Shown here in pieces: positions 16,571 to 24,837 of a DNA stretch of 64,000 nucleotides. The notes beneath the pieces were generated by a model. It was not told the origin of the DNA and made no database searches. It saw only the letters and a program-made list of their open reading frames with translations. Numbering within the stretch: position 1 is the stretch's first letter; the number at the start of each line of letters is the position of its first letter. The position numbers were made by a program, and so were the translations under genes. This DNA comes from Microbacterium sp. H1-D42 (GTDB lineage Bacteria > Actinomycetota > Actinomycetes > Actinomycetales > Microbacteriaceae), in the NCBI RefSeq assembly GCF_022637555.1, contig NZ_CP093342.1:3038001-3102000 (forward strand). The letters run 5' to 3'.

Positions 16571-17320
16571 TCACTCGATCTCTCTGCTAAGCCAGCCGAT
16601 GAGCTGCTGCCACAGCGGACCGAATCCATCCCAGGCGAGGAACTCCGGAGGCAGCCAGTGCGGCCCCATGTCGCTGGCGAAGGCGGCCACCCGTCCGGCG
16701 TCCTGGTCCCCGACGACCAGCAGCGGATGGCCGCCCGCCTCGACGAGCACCTCCGCGTCACTCCTCGGCGTCAACCGATGATGGCCGAGAATCGCCGGCC
16801 ATTCGGCAGAGAGCCCACGGGTGATCGCATGGTCCGCCGTGACGGCAGGCACGACTCCCTGGGGAGTCTCGTGACGATCGTCGCCGATCTCCATCACGAC
16901 GGGGAGCACCTCGGCGAGTGGCGTGTTGCGGTAGTTCGCCTTGCCCTCGATCCCCTGGAACGTCAGGTACCCGCCGACCATCAGCAGCGCGCCGCCGGCA
17001 CGGGTCCAGTCCGCGAGCACTTGCAGACGGTTCGGCATCCGCTCGCCGCGAGTGAACACGCTGTCCGGAAGCAGCAGCGTATTCGCACCGATATCGCTCA
17101 GCACGACTACGTCATACGCGGCCAGCGCGTCGGCGTCGGTCGGGAACTTCTCCGCAGCGACGTGGTTGGGCATGAAGTCCACGGTGTGGCCACCCGCCTC
17201 AGCGGCGGCGATGAAGTCAGCAGCTCCCTCGCCGTAGGACGAGGTCGTGAAGGTGTCGAACCCCTTGGTGTGGATGGTGGTCGTCGCCCAGGACTCCCCC
17301 GCCAGCAGAATATTCGCCAT
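16571..17320 (-). CDS. Putative glutamine amidotransferase-like (DUF1355-type) protein
   Basis: This 249-residue cytoplasmic protein resembles the class I glutamine amidotransferase-like family found in sugar clusters (DUF1355). It starts with a Rossmann-like strand MANILLAGESW, has TTTIHTKGFDTFTTSSYGEGA, VVVLSDIGANTLLL, LADWTRAGGALLMVGGYLTFQGIEGKANYRNTPL, and ends GRVAAFASDMGPHW and GPLWQQLIGWLS. I see no nucleophile-elbow Cys, so it is probably not a true amidotransferase. It lies between the kinase and the RpiB-like isomerase in one operon. Its reaction is unknown. Confidence 0.78.
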   Translation of the reverse strand: MANILLAGESWATTTIHTKGFDTFTTSSYGEGAADFIAAAEAGGHTVDFMPNHVAAEKFPTDADALAAYDVVVLSDIGANTLLLPDSVFTRGERMPNRLQVLADWTRAGGALLMVGGYLTFQGIEGKANYRNTPLAEVLPVVMEIGDDRHETPQGVVPAVTADHAITRGLSAEWPAILGHHRLTPRSDAEVLVEAGGHPLLVVGDQDAGRVAAFASDMGPHWLPPEFLAWDGFGPLWQQLIGWLSREIE

Positions 17321-17333
17321 GTCAGCTCCGTTC

Positions 17334-17897
17334 TCAGAAGGCCAGGCCGCGGGGCTCGTCGCCGAGCACTGCCTCGCTCGGATTCACGACCTGGAACCCG
17401 TTGTCGCGATACGCGTCGTAGTCGAAGCTCTCGCACTCGTCGAAGCCGATCCGGTGGTATTCGGCGAATCCGTCCCAGCCCTCGTAACCATCGCCGAACT
17501 CGTGATCGAGGAACGCGTCGGCCATGGCCTTGCCCAGGCGGGGTGCGATGTAGAACGCCCCCATGGCGAGCAGATTGCAGTTGTTCGCGGTCGTCGCCCG
17601 AAGCGCCGAGGGCACCGACTCGCAGACTGCGGCATGAACGTGCGGCACCTTGCTCGCGGCAACATGTATGCCCATACCCGAGCCGCAGAACGCGAGAGCC
17701 TTCTCGTACCGGCGCTCTGCGATCTGCGCGCCGAGCAGGAATCCGACGCGGTGGTACATCGGGGCATCATTCTGGGTGGGAGTCAGGTCGTGGACCGTCC
17801 AGCCGCGCTCCTGCAGGTGCTCCTTGACTGCCTCCTTCAGCGGGTAACCCGCGAAGTCGGCGCCGACGACCACGGTGCGATCCTTGGTCAGCTTCAT
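17334..17897 (-). CDS. RpiB/LacA/LacB-family sugar-phosphate isomerase
   Basis: This 187-residue protein belongs to the RpiB family, which interconverts aldose and ketose phosphates. The family fold is evident: VVVGADFAGYPLKEAVKEHLQERGWTVHDL, KALAFCGSGMGIHVAASKVPHVHAA with the catalytic-region Cys and anion hole, and TTANNCNLLAMGAFYIAPRLG. It is longer at the C-terminus than RpiB (about 40 extra residues, ending PSEAVLGDEPRGLAF). The ATG at 17897 has GAAAGGGAGAG upstream and directly follows the permease stop. Its place in a carbohydrate uptake operon suggests a dedicated isomerase for that sugar; substrate unknown. Confidence 0.85.
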   Translation of the reverse strand: MKLTKDRTVVVGADFAGYPLKEAVKEHLQERGWTVHDLTPTQNDAPMYHRVGFLLGAQIAERRYEKALAFCGSGMGIHVAASKVPHVHAAVCESVPSALRATTANNCNLLAMGAFYIAPRLGKAMADAFLDHEFGDGYEGWDGFAEYHRIGFDECESFDYDAYRDNGFQVVNPSEAVLGDEPRGLAF

Positions 17898-18934
17898 GTT
17901 GCTCTCCCTTTCCAACGGAGTAGTCGAGTGAGGTGGCCGCGTTTGTCCCACTGATTCACGACGATGACCAGCAGCAGCACCCCACCCCAGATGAGTGGGC
18001 GGTAGAAGTTGCTGATGTTCGGGAAGGTGTTCAGCAGCGACGACAGCACCTGCAGCACCACCACCGCGAGCACCACCCCTGACAGTCGACCCGAACCGCC
18101 AGAGGGGTTCACCCCGCCGAGCACCACGATCAGCACGGCCAGCAGCGTGTACGTCGAGCCGTAGTCGGCCTTCGCGGAGTTGTAGTTGGCGAGCATCACC
18201 AGGCCGGCGAGCGACGCGTAGATGCCCGAGATCATGTAGGTGCGGATGATGAGGCTGGTGGTCTTCAGACCACTGAACTGCGCGGCCGTCTCGTTCGAGC
18301 CGAGCATGTAGAGCTTCGTCCCGAATGCGGTCTTGTACATGATCAGACCGATCACGACGGTCGCCACGACGAAGATGATCAACGGCATCGGGATGCCGAC
18401 GATCCGGCTCGCCATCACCTGTGCGTACTCCGGTGGAAGGCCGCTGGTCGGCCTGCCACCGCTGACGATGACGGCGATGCCGGTGAACAGCTCGAACGTT
18501 CCCAGCGTGACCAGGATCGCGGGAATGCGCACCTTGGCCACCAGGACGCCGTTCAGGATGCCAGCGGCTGCACCGACCACGAGGGAGAACAGGATCGCTG
18601 CGATCATGGCCAGCTGACCGCTGCCCTGGTCGGACCCGGTCGGCGCGATCTGCAGCATGAGCAGTGCGCTTCCGATCGCCGTCATGTTCGCGATGCCGAC
18701 TACCGAAAGGTCGATGCCGCCGATGATCATCGTCAGCATCACCCCCAGAGCCATGAGGCCGAACTCGGGGAACTGGATCGCCATCGACTGCCAGGTGGCC
18801 GCGCCGAAGAAGTTCTTGGGCTTCATGATCGCGAAGAACATGAGCAGCAGCACGAGGATCGCTGCCAGTCTGACCACGTGCTGATCCTGCAGGATGCGCA
18901 GCCGAGGACGTCGTGTCTGTGTTGTGTCGAACAT
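17894..18934 (-). CDS. Sugar ABC transporter permease (RbsC family), second permease
   Basis: This is a membrane permease of about 346 residues of the CUT2 (ribose-type) ABC transporters. About ten hydrophobic helices are present, with GGIDLSVVGIANMTAIGSALL after helix 2-3, GILNGVLVAKVRIPAILVTLGT, FGTKLYMLGSNETAAQFSGL (the cytoplasmic EAA-like loop), and GGVNPSGGSGRLSGVVLAVVVLQVLSSLLN. The ATG at 18934 has AAGGGA upstream; it follows the first permease by 13 bases. CUT2 transporters often carry two permeases, which form the channel as a heterodimer with the ATPase at 19963-21477. Confidence 0.92.
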   Translation of the reverse strand: MFDTTQTRRPRLRILQDQHVVRLAAILVLLLMFFAIMKPKNFFGAATWQSMAIQFPEFGLMALGVMLTMIIGGIDLSVVGIANMTAIGSALLMLQIAPTGSDQGSGQLAMIAAILFSLVVGAAAGILNGVLVAKVRIPAILVTLGTFELFTGIAVIVSGGRPTSGLPPEYAQVMASRIVGIPMPLIIFVVATVVIGLIMYKTAFGTKLYMLGSNETAAQFSGLKTTSLIIRTYMISGIYASLAGLVMLANYNSAKADYGSTYTLLAVLIVVLGGVNPSGGSGRLSGVVLAVVVLQVLSSLLNTFPNISNFYRPLIWGGVLLLVIVVNQWDKRGHLTRLLRWKGRAT

Positions 18935-18947
18935 CGTCCGGTCCCTT

Positions 18948-19961
18948 CTAGACCAGCGCCGCGCTGCGTCGGCGGGCACGTCTGGTGAGTTGGATGGCCG
19001 AGATGCCGGTTCCGATGATGATGAGCACGCCGAGCGCGAACCCCTGCCAGAACGTGGGCACACCGACGAGGATCATGCTGTTCTGCACGATGACGATCAG
19101 CACGGTGCCGAGCATCGCGCCCGTCAGAGTGCCGGTGCCACCGGTGATCGCCGTTCCGCCGAGGACGACGGCCGCGATGACCATCAGCTCCATCCCCAGC
19201 AGGTTGGTGGGATGCATCTGCCCCATTCCGCTGGTGCGGATCAATCCAGCGATGGCCGCGATGACGCCAACGGCGACGTACAGCCAGAACTTCGTGCGGC
19301 GCACGTTGAATCCGGCCCGTGACGCAGCGCTCTCATCGCCGCCGATCGCATAGATCCCGCGACCGAAGGTGGTGTACTTCAGCACCACGAAGGCGACCGC
19401 GACCACCACCACCAGGAACAGGAACGACACCGGCATGCTGGAGGTGAGCCCCGACTTCGGATTGGTCGCGACGAACAGCGTGCTTCGCCCGAACTCCGCC
19501 ATCGCCGGCGGGATGTTCGGGATCTGCACCGAACCGAGGGCGCCCTGCATGATCCCGGAGAACACGCTGGCAGTGCCGAGAGTGATGATCAGCACCGGCA
19601 CGGCGTAGCGCGCGGCGAAGAACCCGTTGAAGGCGCCGAGGAGGGCGCCGAAGGCCATTGCGAGCAGGAAGGGAAGCCACATCCCGCCTTCCCATCCGGC
19701 ATCCACGAGGAGCCGCGTCGTCGCATACACCGCGAGGGATGCCAGCGCGGGGAAGGATACGTCGATGCCACCGGAGACGAGCACCATGAACGCGCCGACT
19801 GCGAAGATGCCTGGCACGACCATGGCGTTGGCGAGATCGACGAGGTTGTTCGCGGTGAAGAACTGACCGCTGCGCGCCTGGATGATCAGGCTGAGCGCGA
19901 CGATGACGAGCAGAACGTAGAACTCGTTGGCTCTGACGACTTTGTGCAGGTACGACCGCAT
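18948..19961 (-). CDS. Sugar ABC transporter permease (RbsC family), first permease
   Basis: The protein is 337 residues with about ten helices. CUT2 features: LVSGGIDVSFPALASLAVYAT, GAFNGFFAARYAVPVLIITLGTASVFSGI, the loop FGRGIYAIGGDESAASRAGFNVRR, and LGGTAITGGTGTLTGAMLGTVLIVIVQNSMIL. It starts one base after the stop of the ATPase gene and is followed by the second permease, so the three are translationally coupled. It forms half of the membrane channel of the uptake system. Confidence 0.92.
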   Translation of the reverse strand: MRSYLHKVVRANEFYVLLVIVALSLIIQARSGQFFTANNLVDLANAMVVPGIFAVGAFMVLVSGGIDVSFPALASLAVYATTRLLVDAGWEGGMWLPFLLAMAFGALLGAFNGFFAARYAVPVLIITLGTASVFSGIMQGALGSVQIPNIPPAMAEFGRSTLFVATNPKSGLTSSMPVSFLFLVVVVAVAFVVLKYTTFGRGIYAIGGDESAASRAGFNVRRTKFWLYVAVGVIAAIAGLIRTSGMGQMHPTNLLGMELMVIAAVVLGGTAITGGTGTLTGAMLGTVLIVIVQNSMILVGVPTFWQGFALGVLIIIGTGISAIQLTRRARRRSAALV

Positions 19962-19962
19962 C

Positions 19963-21477
19963 TCAGTTCTCCTCCATTGCAGTGGTCGCGTCCTGGGACA
20001 TCAGCGCCGCCAGTTCTGCTTCGCCGGTCGTCGCGGGGTCGACCTCGCAGATGATGCGCCCGGCATTCATGACAAGCACACGGTTGCAGTTCTGCAGCAC
20101 CTCGGGGATGTCGTCCGAGATGATGATCACAGCGAGTCCCTCCGCAGCCAGTTCTCGGAGAACTCGATGGATGTCGTGTTTCGACCCGATGTCGACGCCA
20201 ACGGTCGGGCCGTTGAGGATCAGCAGGCGGGGGTTGGTCGCGAGCCACTTCGCCAGCACGATGCGCTGCTGGTTTCCACCCGACAGCGTGCTGACGGCGT
20301 TCTCGGGGTCGGGCGTCGCGATGCGCAGCCTGTCGACCCATCGCTGCGCCTCTGCATCCGCCTTCTTCTGGTCCAGCACTCCCAGCGACGACACGAACGA
20401 ATCGATCTCCGAGATGACGATGTTCGAGCTGATCGAGCGCTCCAGGAACAGCCCCTCGGTGAGGCGATCCTCGGGCACGTAGCCGATGCGGTGCGCAATG
20501 GCATCGCGCACCGTCTTCAGCTTCACCGGCGTGCCTTCTATGCGCATCTCGCCCGAGTCGGCCTGCAGCGCGCCGAACAGCGAGAGCGCCAGCTCGGTGC
20601 GGCCCGAACCCAGCAGGCCCGTGATGCCGAGGATCTCGCCCGCGCGCAACGACAGATCCACGTCGGCGAACACGCCGTGCGCCGAGAGTCCGCTGACTTC
20701 GAGCACCGGCCGCGCCGATTCCAGTTCTGGTGTGAAGCGGGCGTCGTCGAATTCGCGACCGGTCATGTAGAAGGAGAACGTCTTGTGGTCCAGTTCCTCA
20801 GGCAGGCAGGTGATGACGTGCTTGCCGTTGCGGATGATGGTGAACTTCTCGCTGATCTCGAACACCTCCTCCAACTTGTGGCTGACGAAGAGCGTGGCGA
20901 TGCCGCGGGACTTCAGATCGAGGATGATCGCGAACAGGGCGTTGACCTCGCGCTTGGTCAGCGCTGTGGTCGGCTCGTCCATGATGATCAGACGCGCGTC
21001 GCTCATGAGAGCGCGGGCGATGGCGATCAGCTGCTTCTGTGCCACCGAAAGGGTACCGACGATCGCGTCGAGATCGATGTCGACGTTGATCTTCGCGAGC
21101 GCCTCTGCAGCGACCTTGCGCATGCGACGCCAGCTCACGAACGCACGCCCCTCGGAGAGCTCGGCGGGCAGCGCAAGATTCTCCATGACGGTGAGGTTCG
21201 GGAAGACCGAGAAGTCCTGGTAGATCACCTGCACGCCGTGGGCGATGGCGATGCGCGGATTGAGCTTGGTGAACGGCTCTCCACCGAGTTCGACGACGCC
21301 GGAGTCCTGCGGATGCACGCCGGAGATGATCTTGATCAGCGTCGACTTGCCGCTGCCGTTCTCGCCGGCCAGGCAGTGGATCTCGCCGGGTGCGATCTCC
21401 AGCGAGACATCGTCGAGCGCCTGCACTCCGGCGAAGGCCTTGCTGATGCCGCGTACCGCGATGACGTTCTTCGACAT
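19963..21477 (-). CDS. Sugar ABC transporter ATPase (RbsA family), unusual second half
   Basis: This 504-residue protein has two ATP-binding cassettes in tandem, as in RbsA/XylG/AraG. The first is complete: Walker A GENGSGKST, Q-loop IYQDFSVF, signature LSVAQKQLIAIARAL, Walker B LIIMDEPTTAL, and switch His in FVSHKLEEVF. The second has a degenerate Walker A (GLLGSGRTEL), a good signature (LSGGNQQRIVLAKWL), but Walker B reads LLILNGPTVGVD, with the Asp and catalytic Glu changed to Asn and Gly. So only the first site is likely to hydrolyse ATP. The ATG at 21477 (GTG one codon earlier) has AAGGA upstream. Confidence 0.93.
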   Translation of the reverse strand: MSKNVIAVRGISKAFAGVQALDDVSLEIAPGEIHCLAGENGSGKSTLIKIISGVHPQDSGVVELGGEPFTKLNPRIAIAHGVQVIYQDFSVFPNLTVMENLALPAELSEGRAFVSWRRMRKVAAEALAKINVDIDLDAIVGTLSVAQKQLIAIARALMSDARLIIMDEPTTALTKREVNALFAIILDLKSRGIATLFVSHKLEEVFEISEKFTIIRNGKHVITCLPEELDHKTFSFYMTGREFDDARFTPELESARPVLEVSGLSAHGVFADVDLSLRAGEILGITGLLGSGRTELALSLFGALQADSGEMRIEGTPVKLKTVRDAIAHRIGYVPEDRLTEGLFLERSISSNIVISEIDSFVSSLGVLDQKKADAEAQRWVDRLRIATPDPENAVSTLSGGNQQRIVLAKWLATNPRLLILNGPTVGVDIGSKHDIHRVLRELAAEGLAVIIISDDIPEVLQNCNRVLVMNAGRIICEVDPATTGEAELAALMSQDATTAMEEN

Positions 21478-21569
21478 CACTGCGTCCTTTCGTACTGGGT
21501 TCTGCTGGTGGGCGCGCCAGGGTGAGGATGCCGGGGCGGAGCATGTCCGCCCCGGCGAGCGCCTCTGTC

Positions 21570-21663
21570 CTCAGAAGCGCCCTGTTCTCAGAAGCGCCCT
21601 GTTCTCAGAAGCGCCCTGTTCTCAGAAGCGCCCTGTTCTCAGAAGCGCCCTGTTCTCAGAAGC
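21570..21663. repeat. 17-bp direct tandem repeat at the 3' end of the binding-protein gene
   Basis: The core CTCAGAAG recurs six times at 17-base spacing (unit CTCAGAAGCGCCCTGTT, five full copies). The last copy contains the stop codon of the minus-strand binding-protein gene; the others lie in the gap before the ATPase gene. No dyad symmetry within the unit is evident. Confidence 0.85.
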
Positions 21664-22702
21664 CGAAGCTGTCGACGTTGTCCTTGTTGATGACGATCCA
21701 GCCATCGCCTTCGAGGACCTTGTCGCTGCCCTCGGCGAACTTCATGTCCTGGTAGCCCTTGATGCCGAGGTCGACCCCGTCGGAGATGTCCTCCCCGTCG
21801 AGGATCTTGGTGGCCAGCGCGGCCATCGCGTATCCGGCATCCGCGGGATCCCAAAGCGTCAGGCTCTGCACGAGGCCCTGGTCGAGGATGCCCTTGTTCG
21901 CAGCCGGCATGCCGGTTCCGGTGACGAAGACCTTGCCGGTCAGGCCGAGCTCCTCGATCGCGCGTGCGACGCCGGGCGCGTCGAACGACGAGGTGCCGAC
22001 GATGCCCTTGATCTCGGGGTACTTCTTCAGCACCTCCTTGGCGACCTGGTAGGCCACCTCGCCGTCATCCTGAGATTCGACCCGCGGCTCTGCGGCGAGC
22101 AGGGTCATGTCCGGGTAGTCCGCGTCAGCCTTCGCGACGGCACCGTCGGCCCATTCGTTGTGCGAGGCGTTGGTGACGTGGCCGACCATGGTCGTGTACA
22201 CGCCCTCTTCGCCCATCGCCTCGGCGAGGTTGTCCATGATGAACCCGCCGTAGTCGCTGTTGTTGAACGCCTCGATGTCGTACATCGTGTTCTGCTGGCT
22301 GGCGCCCTCGTGCGTGACGACGACGATTCCGGCATCCATCGCCTGCTTGAGGACGGTCTCGAGGGCGCCCGGGTCGACGGGCACGACGCCGATGGCGTCG
22401 ACGCCCTGCGCGATCAGGTCCTGGATGACCTGCGCCTGCATGGTGGCGTCGGTCTCTGCCGGGCCCTTCTGGTACACCTCCATGCCGCTGTCGGCGGCGT
22501 ACTTCTTGACGCCTTCCTCCATGCGCACGAACCACGGGTTCGTGGAGTCCTTGGGAACGATGGCGATGGTGTAGTCGCCGTCACCTTTGGCTCCATCAGA
22601 GCCCGGATCGGCGGCTTCACCTCCAGGCGTGCATGCTGCGAGGCCCAGCGTGAGCACTGCGGCCAGACCGACGGCGAGGCCGGTAAAGCGTCGTTGCTTC
22701 AT
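21656..22702 (-). CDS. Sugar-binding lipoprotein of CUT2 ABC transporter
   Basis: This is the 348-residue solute-binding lipoprotein of the operon. The signal MKQRRFTGLAVGLAAVLTLGLAAC has a clear lipobox (LAAC). The mature part follows the RbsB-like type I fold: YTIAIVPKDSTNPWFVRMEEGVKKYAADSG, QDLIAQGVDAIGVVPVDPGALETVLKQAMDAGIVVVTHEG, IKGIVGTSSFDAPGVARAIEELGL, and VFVTGTGMPAANKGILDQG. Autoinducer-2/rhamnose-type binding proteins have similar features, but I cannot name the ligand. It is the first gene after the tandem LacI operators, and its high expression is expected. Confidence 0.92.
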   Translation of the reverse strand: MKQRRFTGLAVGLAAVLTLGLAACTPGGEAADPGSDGAKGDGDYTIAIVPKDSTNPWFVRMEEGVKKYAADSGMEVYQKGPAETDATMQAQVIQDLIAQGVDAIGVVPVDPGALETVLKQAMDAGIVVVTHEGASQQNTMYDIEAFNNSDYGGFIMDNLAEAMGEEGVYTTMVGHVTNASHNEWADGAVAKADADYPDMTLLAAEPRVESQDDGEVAYQVAKEVLKKYPEIKGIVGTSSFDAPGVARAIEELGLTGKVFVTGTGMPAANKGILDQGLVQSLTLWDPADAGYAMAALATKILDGEDISDGVDLGIKGYQDMKFAEGSDKVLEGDGWIVINKDNVDSFGF

Positions 22703-22786
22703 GTTCTTCTCCTTGATGCGACTTCGGATCGGGGTGGGCGACGCCGGGCAGGGAGTCCCGCGTCGCTGCGTGGTATAAACGTGTTT

Positions 22787-22815
22787 TGAAGCGCTTCATT
22801 TTCTGAAGCGCTTCA
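22787..22815. promoter_or_regulatory. Two perfect LacI-type operators in tandem
   Basis: The 12-bp palindrome TGAAGCGCTTCA occurs twice, at 22787-22798 and 22804-22815, with centres 17 bases apart. Both copies are perfectly symmetric with a central CG-containing core, as LacI-family proteins require. They lie between the binding-protein gene (minus) and the LacI gene at 22906 (plus), so they can control both directions. A TATACC on the minus strand at 22772-22777 could be the operon's -10. Confidence 0.85.
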
Positions 22816-22905
22816 AAAGTATCCGGTCGCGGCCGTTCTCGCAAGGCAGCTCCCTCAGCGGCCGTAAAGTGAGCACGCAGCATTGTCATCGAGAAGGGGC
22901 GAGCC

Positions 22906-23955
22906 ATGCCGAGCAATACGCCAGCCCAGCGCGGTCCGGTGCGACTGCGCGAGGTGGCCGAACTCGCCGGCGTCGCCACCGGAACGGTCTCGAACACCAT
23001 CAATCACCCTGAGCGCGTGCACCCCCGCACTCGCAAGGTCGTCGAAGACGCCATCCGCACGCTGGGATTCGTTCCCAACCAGCAGGCACGCGTGCTGACC
23101 GGCGCCGTGAGCAGCGTCATCGGACTCGTCGTGCTCGATGTCGAGAGCCCCTTCTACATGGAGGCGGCGCACGCGCTCGAACGGGCAGTCCGCGAGTCAG
23201 GGCACGTGGTGATGCTCTGCAACTCCGAGGGCGACCTCGATCGGGAGTCCGCGCTGCTCACCATGCTCGCCGCGCAGCGGGTGCGTGGCGCGCTCCTTGC
23301 ACCGGCGACGCCTGACCCGAACTCCGACCGGTATCTTCACCTGCCTGGGGAGCTCCCTGTCGTCCTGCTCGACTTCGACGGCGGAGACCAGCACTGCTCG
23401 GTCACGGTCGACAACTTCGGCGGCGGTGCTCTCGCGGTTCGGCATCTGCTCACGCTCGGTCATCGCAAGATCGCCTTCCTCGGCGGATCCCCGGATCTGC
23501 GGCAGTTCGCGCAGCGCGCCGCGGGAGCACGCCACGCGCTGACCGAAGCCGGGCTCTCGCCAGAGGAGCATCTCACCGAGATCAGCGTGTCGGGCATCGG
23601 CATCCGTGATGGTCAACGCGCGGCGGAGCTGCTGCTCGAGGCCGGGATCCCTGATGCCATCTTCTGCGGCAATGACATGCTCGCCTTCGGCGCGTATCGC
23701 GCCCTGGCGGGCGCTGGGCTGTCGGTACCGGATGACGTCGCACTCGTCGGCTACGACGACATCGAGTTCGCAAGGGACTGGGTGGTCCCGCTGACCTCGA
23801 TTCGACAGCCGATCGATGAGCTCGGCCACATCGCTGCGGAGCTGCTGCTCGAGCACTCCGCCGGCGACCCCGCGCACACCCATCGCCGCGTCGTGCTCGA
23901 ACCCGAGCTGGTCGTGCGCCGCTCCAGCGACAGGCGGATCGACCTGCATCGCTGA
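22906..23955 (+). CDS. LacI-family regulator of the ABC sugar operon
   Basis: This 349-residue repressor has an N-terminal helix-turn-helix (VRLREVAELAGVATGTVSNTINHPERV), the hinge region with VPNQQARVLTG, and an effector-binding domain (SSVIGLVVLDVESPFYMEAAHALERAV, IAFLGGSPD, VALVGYDDIEFARDWVVPLTSIRQP). It is transcribed divergently from the ABC operon with the duplicated TGAAGCGCTTCA sites between, so it most likely represses that operon and itself. Only 53 bases separate its stop from the DeoR gene. Confidence 0.93.
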   Translation: MPSNTPAQRGPVRLREVAELAGVATGTVSNTINHPERVHPRTRKVVEDAIRTLGFVPNQQARVLTGAVSSVIGLVVLDVESPFYMEAAHALERAVRESGHVVMLCNSEGDLDRESALLTMLAAQRVRGALLAPATPDPNSDRYLHLPGELPVVLLDFDGGDQHCSVTVDNFGGGALAVRHLLTLGHRKIAFLGGSPDLRQFAQRAAGARHALTEAGLSPEEHLTEISVSGIGIRDGQRAAELLLEAGIPDAIFCGNDMLAFGAYRALAGAGLSVPDDVALVGYDDIEFARDWVVPLTSIRQPIDELGHIAAELLLEHSAGDPAHTHRRVVLEPELVVRRSSDRRIDLHR

Positions 23956-24007
23956 TGCCCGAGATATCCTGTGCAAAGTCACACGATCGATCAACGGAAG
24001 GCACGCG

Positions 24008-24769
24008 ATGGCGACGAACAGCACCATCCGCGGTGAAGAGCGCCGCACCTCCATCCTCGCCGCCGTGAACCGCGAGGGTGCGGCGCAGATCGACGCGCTG
24101 GCCGCAGAGCTGGGCGTATCCGAGATGACCGTGAGGCGCGACCTCGACGACCTGGAAGCCGAAGGCCTTCTGCGCAGGGTGCGCGGCGGCGCACTGTCGG
24201 TCGACGGCCCGCGCCCCTTCCGCGAGCGACGCACGGTGCGCACCAGGGCGAAGCAGGCGATCGCCGCGAAGGCCGCAGCTCTGCTGCCCGCCAGCGGTGC
24301 GATCGCGATGGACGCGTCGAGCACAGTAGCAGCGCTCGCCCCCAGCCTCAACGCGCACTCGAACCTCATGATCGCCACCAACTCCTGGGACAACTTCAGC
24401 GTGCTCCGCGCGGGCCAGGGGCTGACGCCAGTGCTTGTCGGCGGAGAACTCGAGGCCGAGACCGGGAGCTTCGTCGGGAAGGTCGCGTGCGAGGCCGCCG
24501 AATCGATGCTGTACCAGCGCTTCTTCACTTCGGCGAGTGCTGTCGATGCGATGCACGGGAGCTCTGAGATCTCACTGGCAGAGAGTCAGGTCAAGCGCTG
24601 CTTCGCCCGCAACAGCCGACAGATCATCCTCTGCATCGATTCCTCGAAACTCGACGCCATGTCGGCGTCGGTGACCTTCACCCTGCCGGAGGTTCATGTG
24701 CTGATCACCGAACTCGATCCCTCCGACCGCCGTCTCGATCGCTACCGTGAGTCCGTCGAGATCCGCTGA
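24008..24769 (+). CDS. DeoR-family regulator
   Basis: The protein is 253 residues. It has a DeoR helix-turn-helix (RRTSILAAVNREGAAQIDALAAELGVSEMTVRRDLDDLEAEGLLRRVRGGA) and the sugar-phosphate-sensing domain (AAKAAALLPASGAIAMDASSTVAALAPSL, LVGGELEAETGSFVG, FTSASAVD, ESQVKRCFARNSRQIILCIDSSKL). DeoR proteins bind phosphorylated sugars. Two bifunctional-aldolase/kinase genes follow it, and the inverted repeat at 24784-24815 between them is a possible site. The ATG at 24008 lies in GGAAGGCACGCG. Confidence 0.92.
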   Translation: MATNSTIRGEERRTSILAAVNREGAAQIDALAAELGVSEMTVRRDLDDLEAEGLLRRVRGGALSVDGPRPFRERRTVRTRAKQAIAAKAAALLPASGAIAMDASSTVAALAPSLNAHSNLMIATNSWDNFSVLRAGQGLTPVLVGGELEAETGSFVGKVACEAAESMLYQRFFTSASAVDAMHGSSEISLAESQVKRCFARNSRQIILCIDSSKLDAMSASVTFTLPEVHVLITELDPSDRRLDRYRESVEIR

Positions 24770-24783
24770 CACTTGCGCGAACC

Positions 24784-24815
24784 GTTACTTCTTGTCACTA
24801 TTAACATGAAGTAAC
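24784..24815. promoter_or_regulatory. Inverted repeat upstream of the rhamnose aldolase operon
   Basis: GTTACTTC (24784-24791) and GAAGTAAC (24808-24815) form a perfect 8-bp inverted repeat with a 16-base spacer holding a TATTAA that could be a -10. It lies 22 bases before the aldolase ATG and directly after the DeoR gene, so it is a plausible operator for that regulator. The exact base numbering may be off by one. Confidence 0.6.
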
Positions 24816-24837
24816 AACATCTTTGAGCGGAGCTCAC

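Noticed and set aside
21570..21663. Possible CRISPR array
   Set aside because: The repeats are 17 bases and head-to-tail with no spacers, and no cas genes occur in the window.
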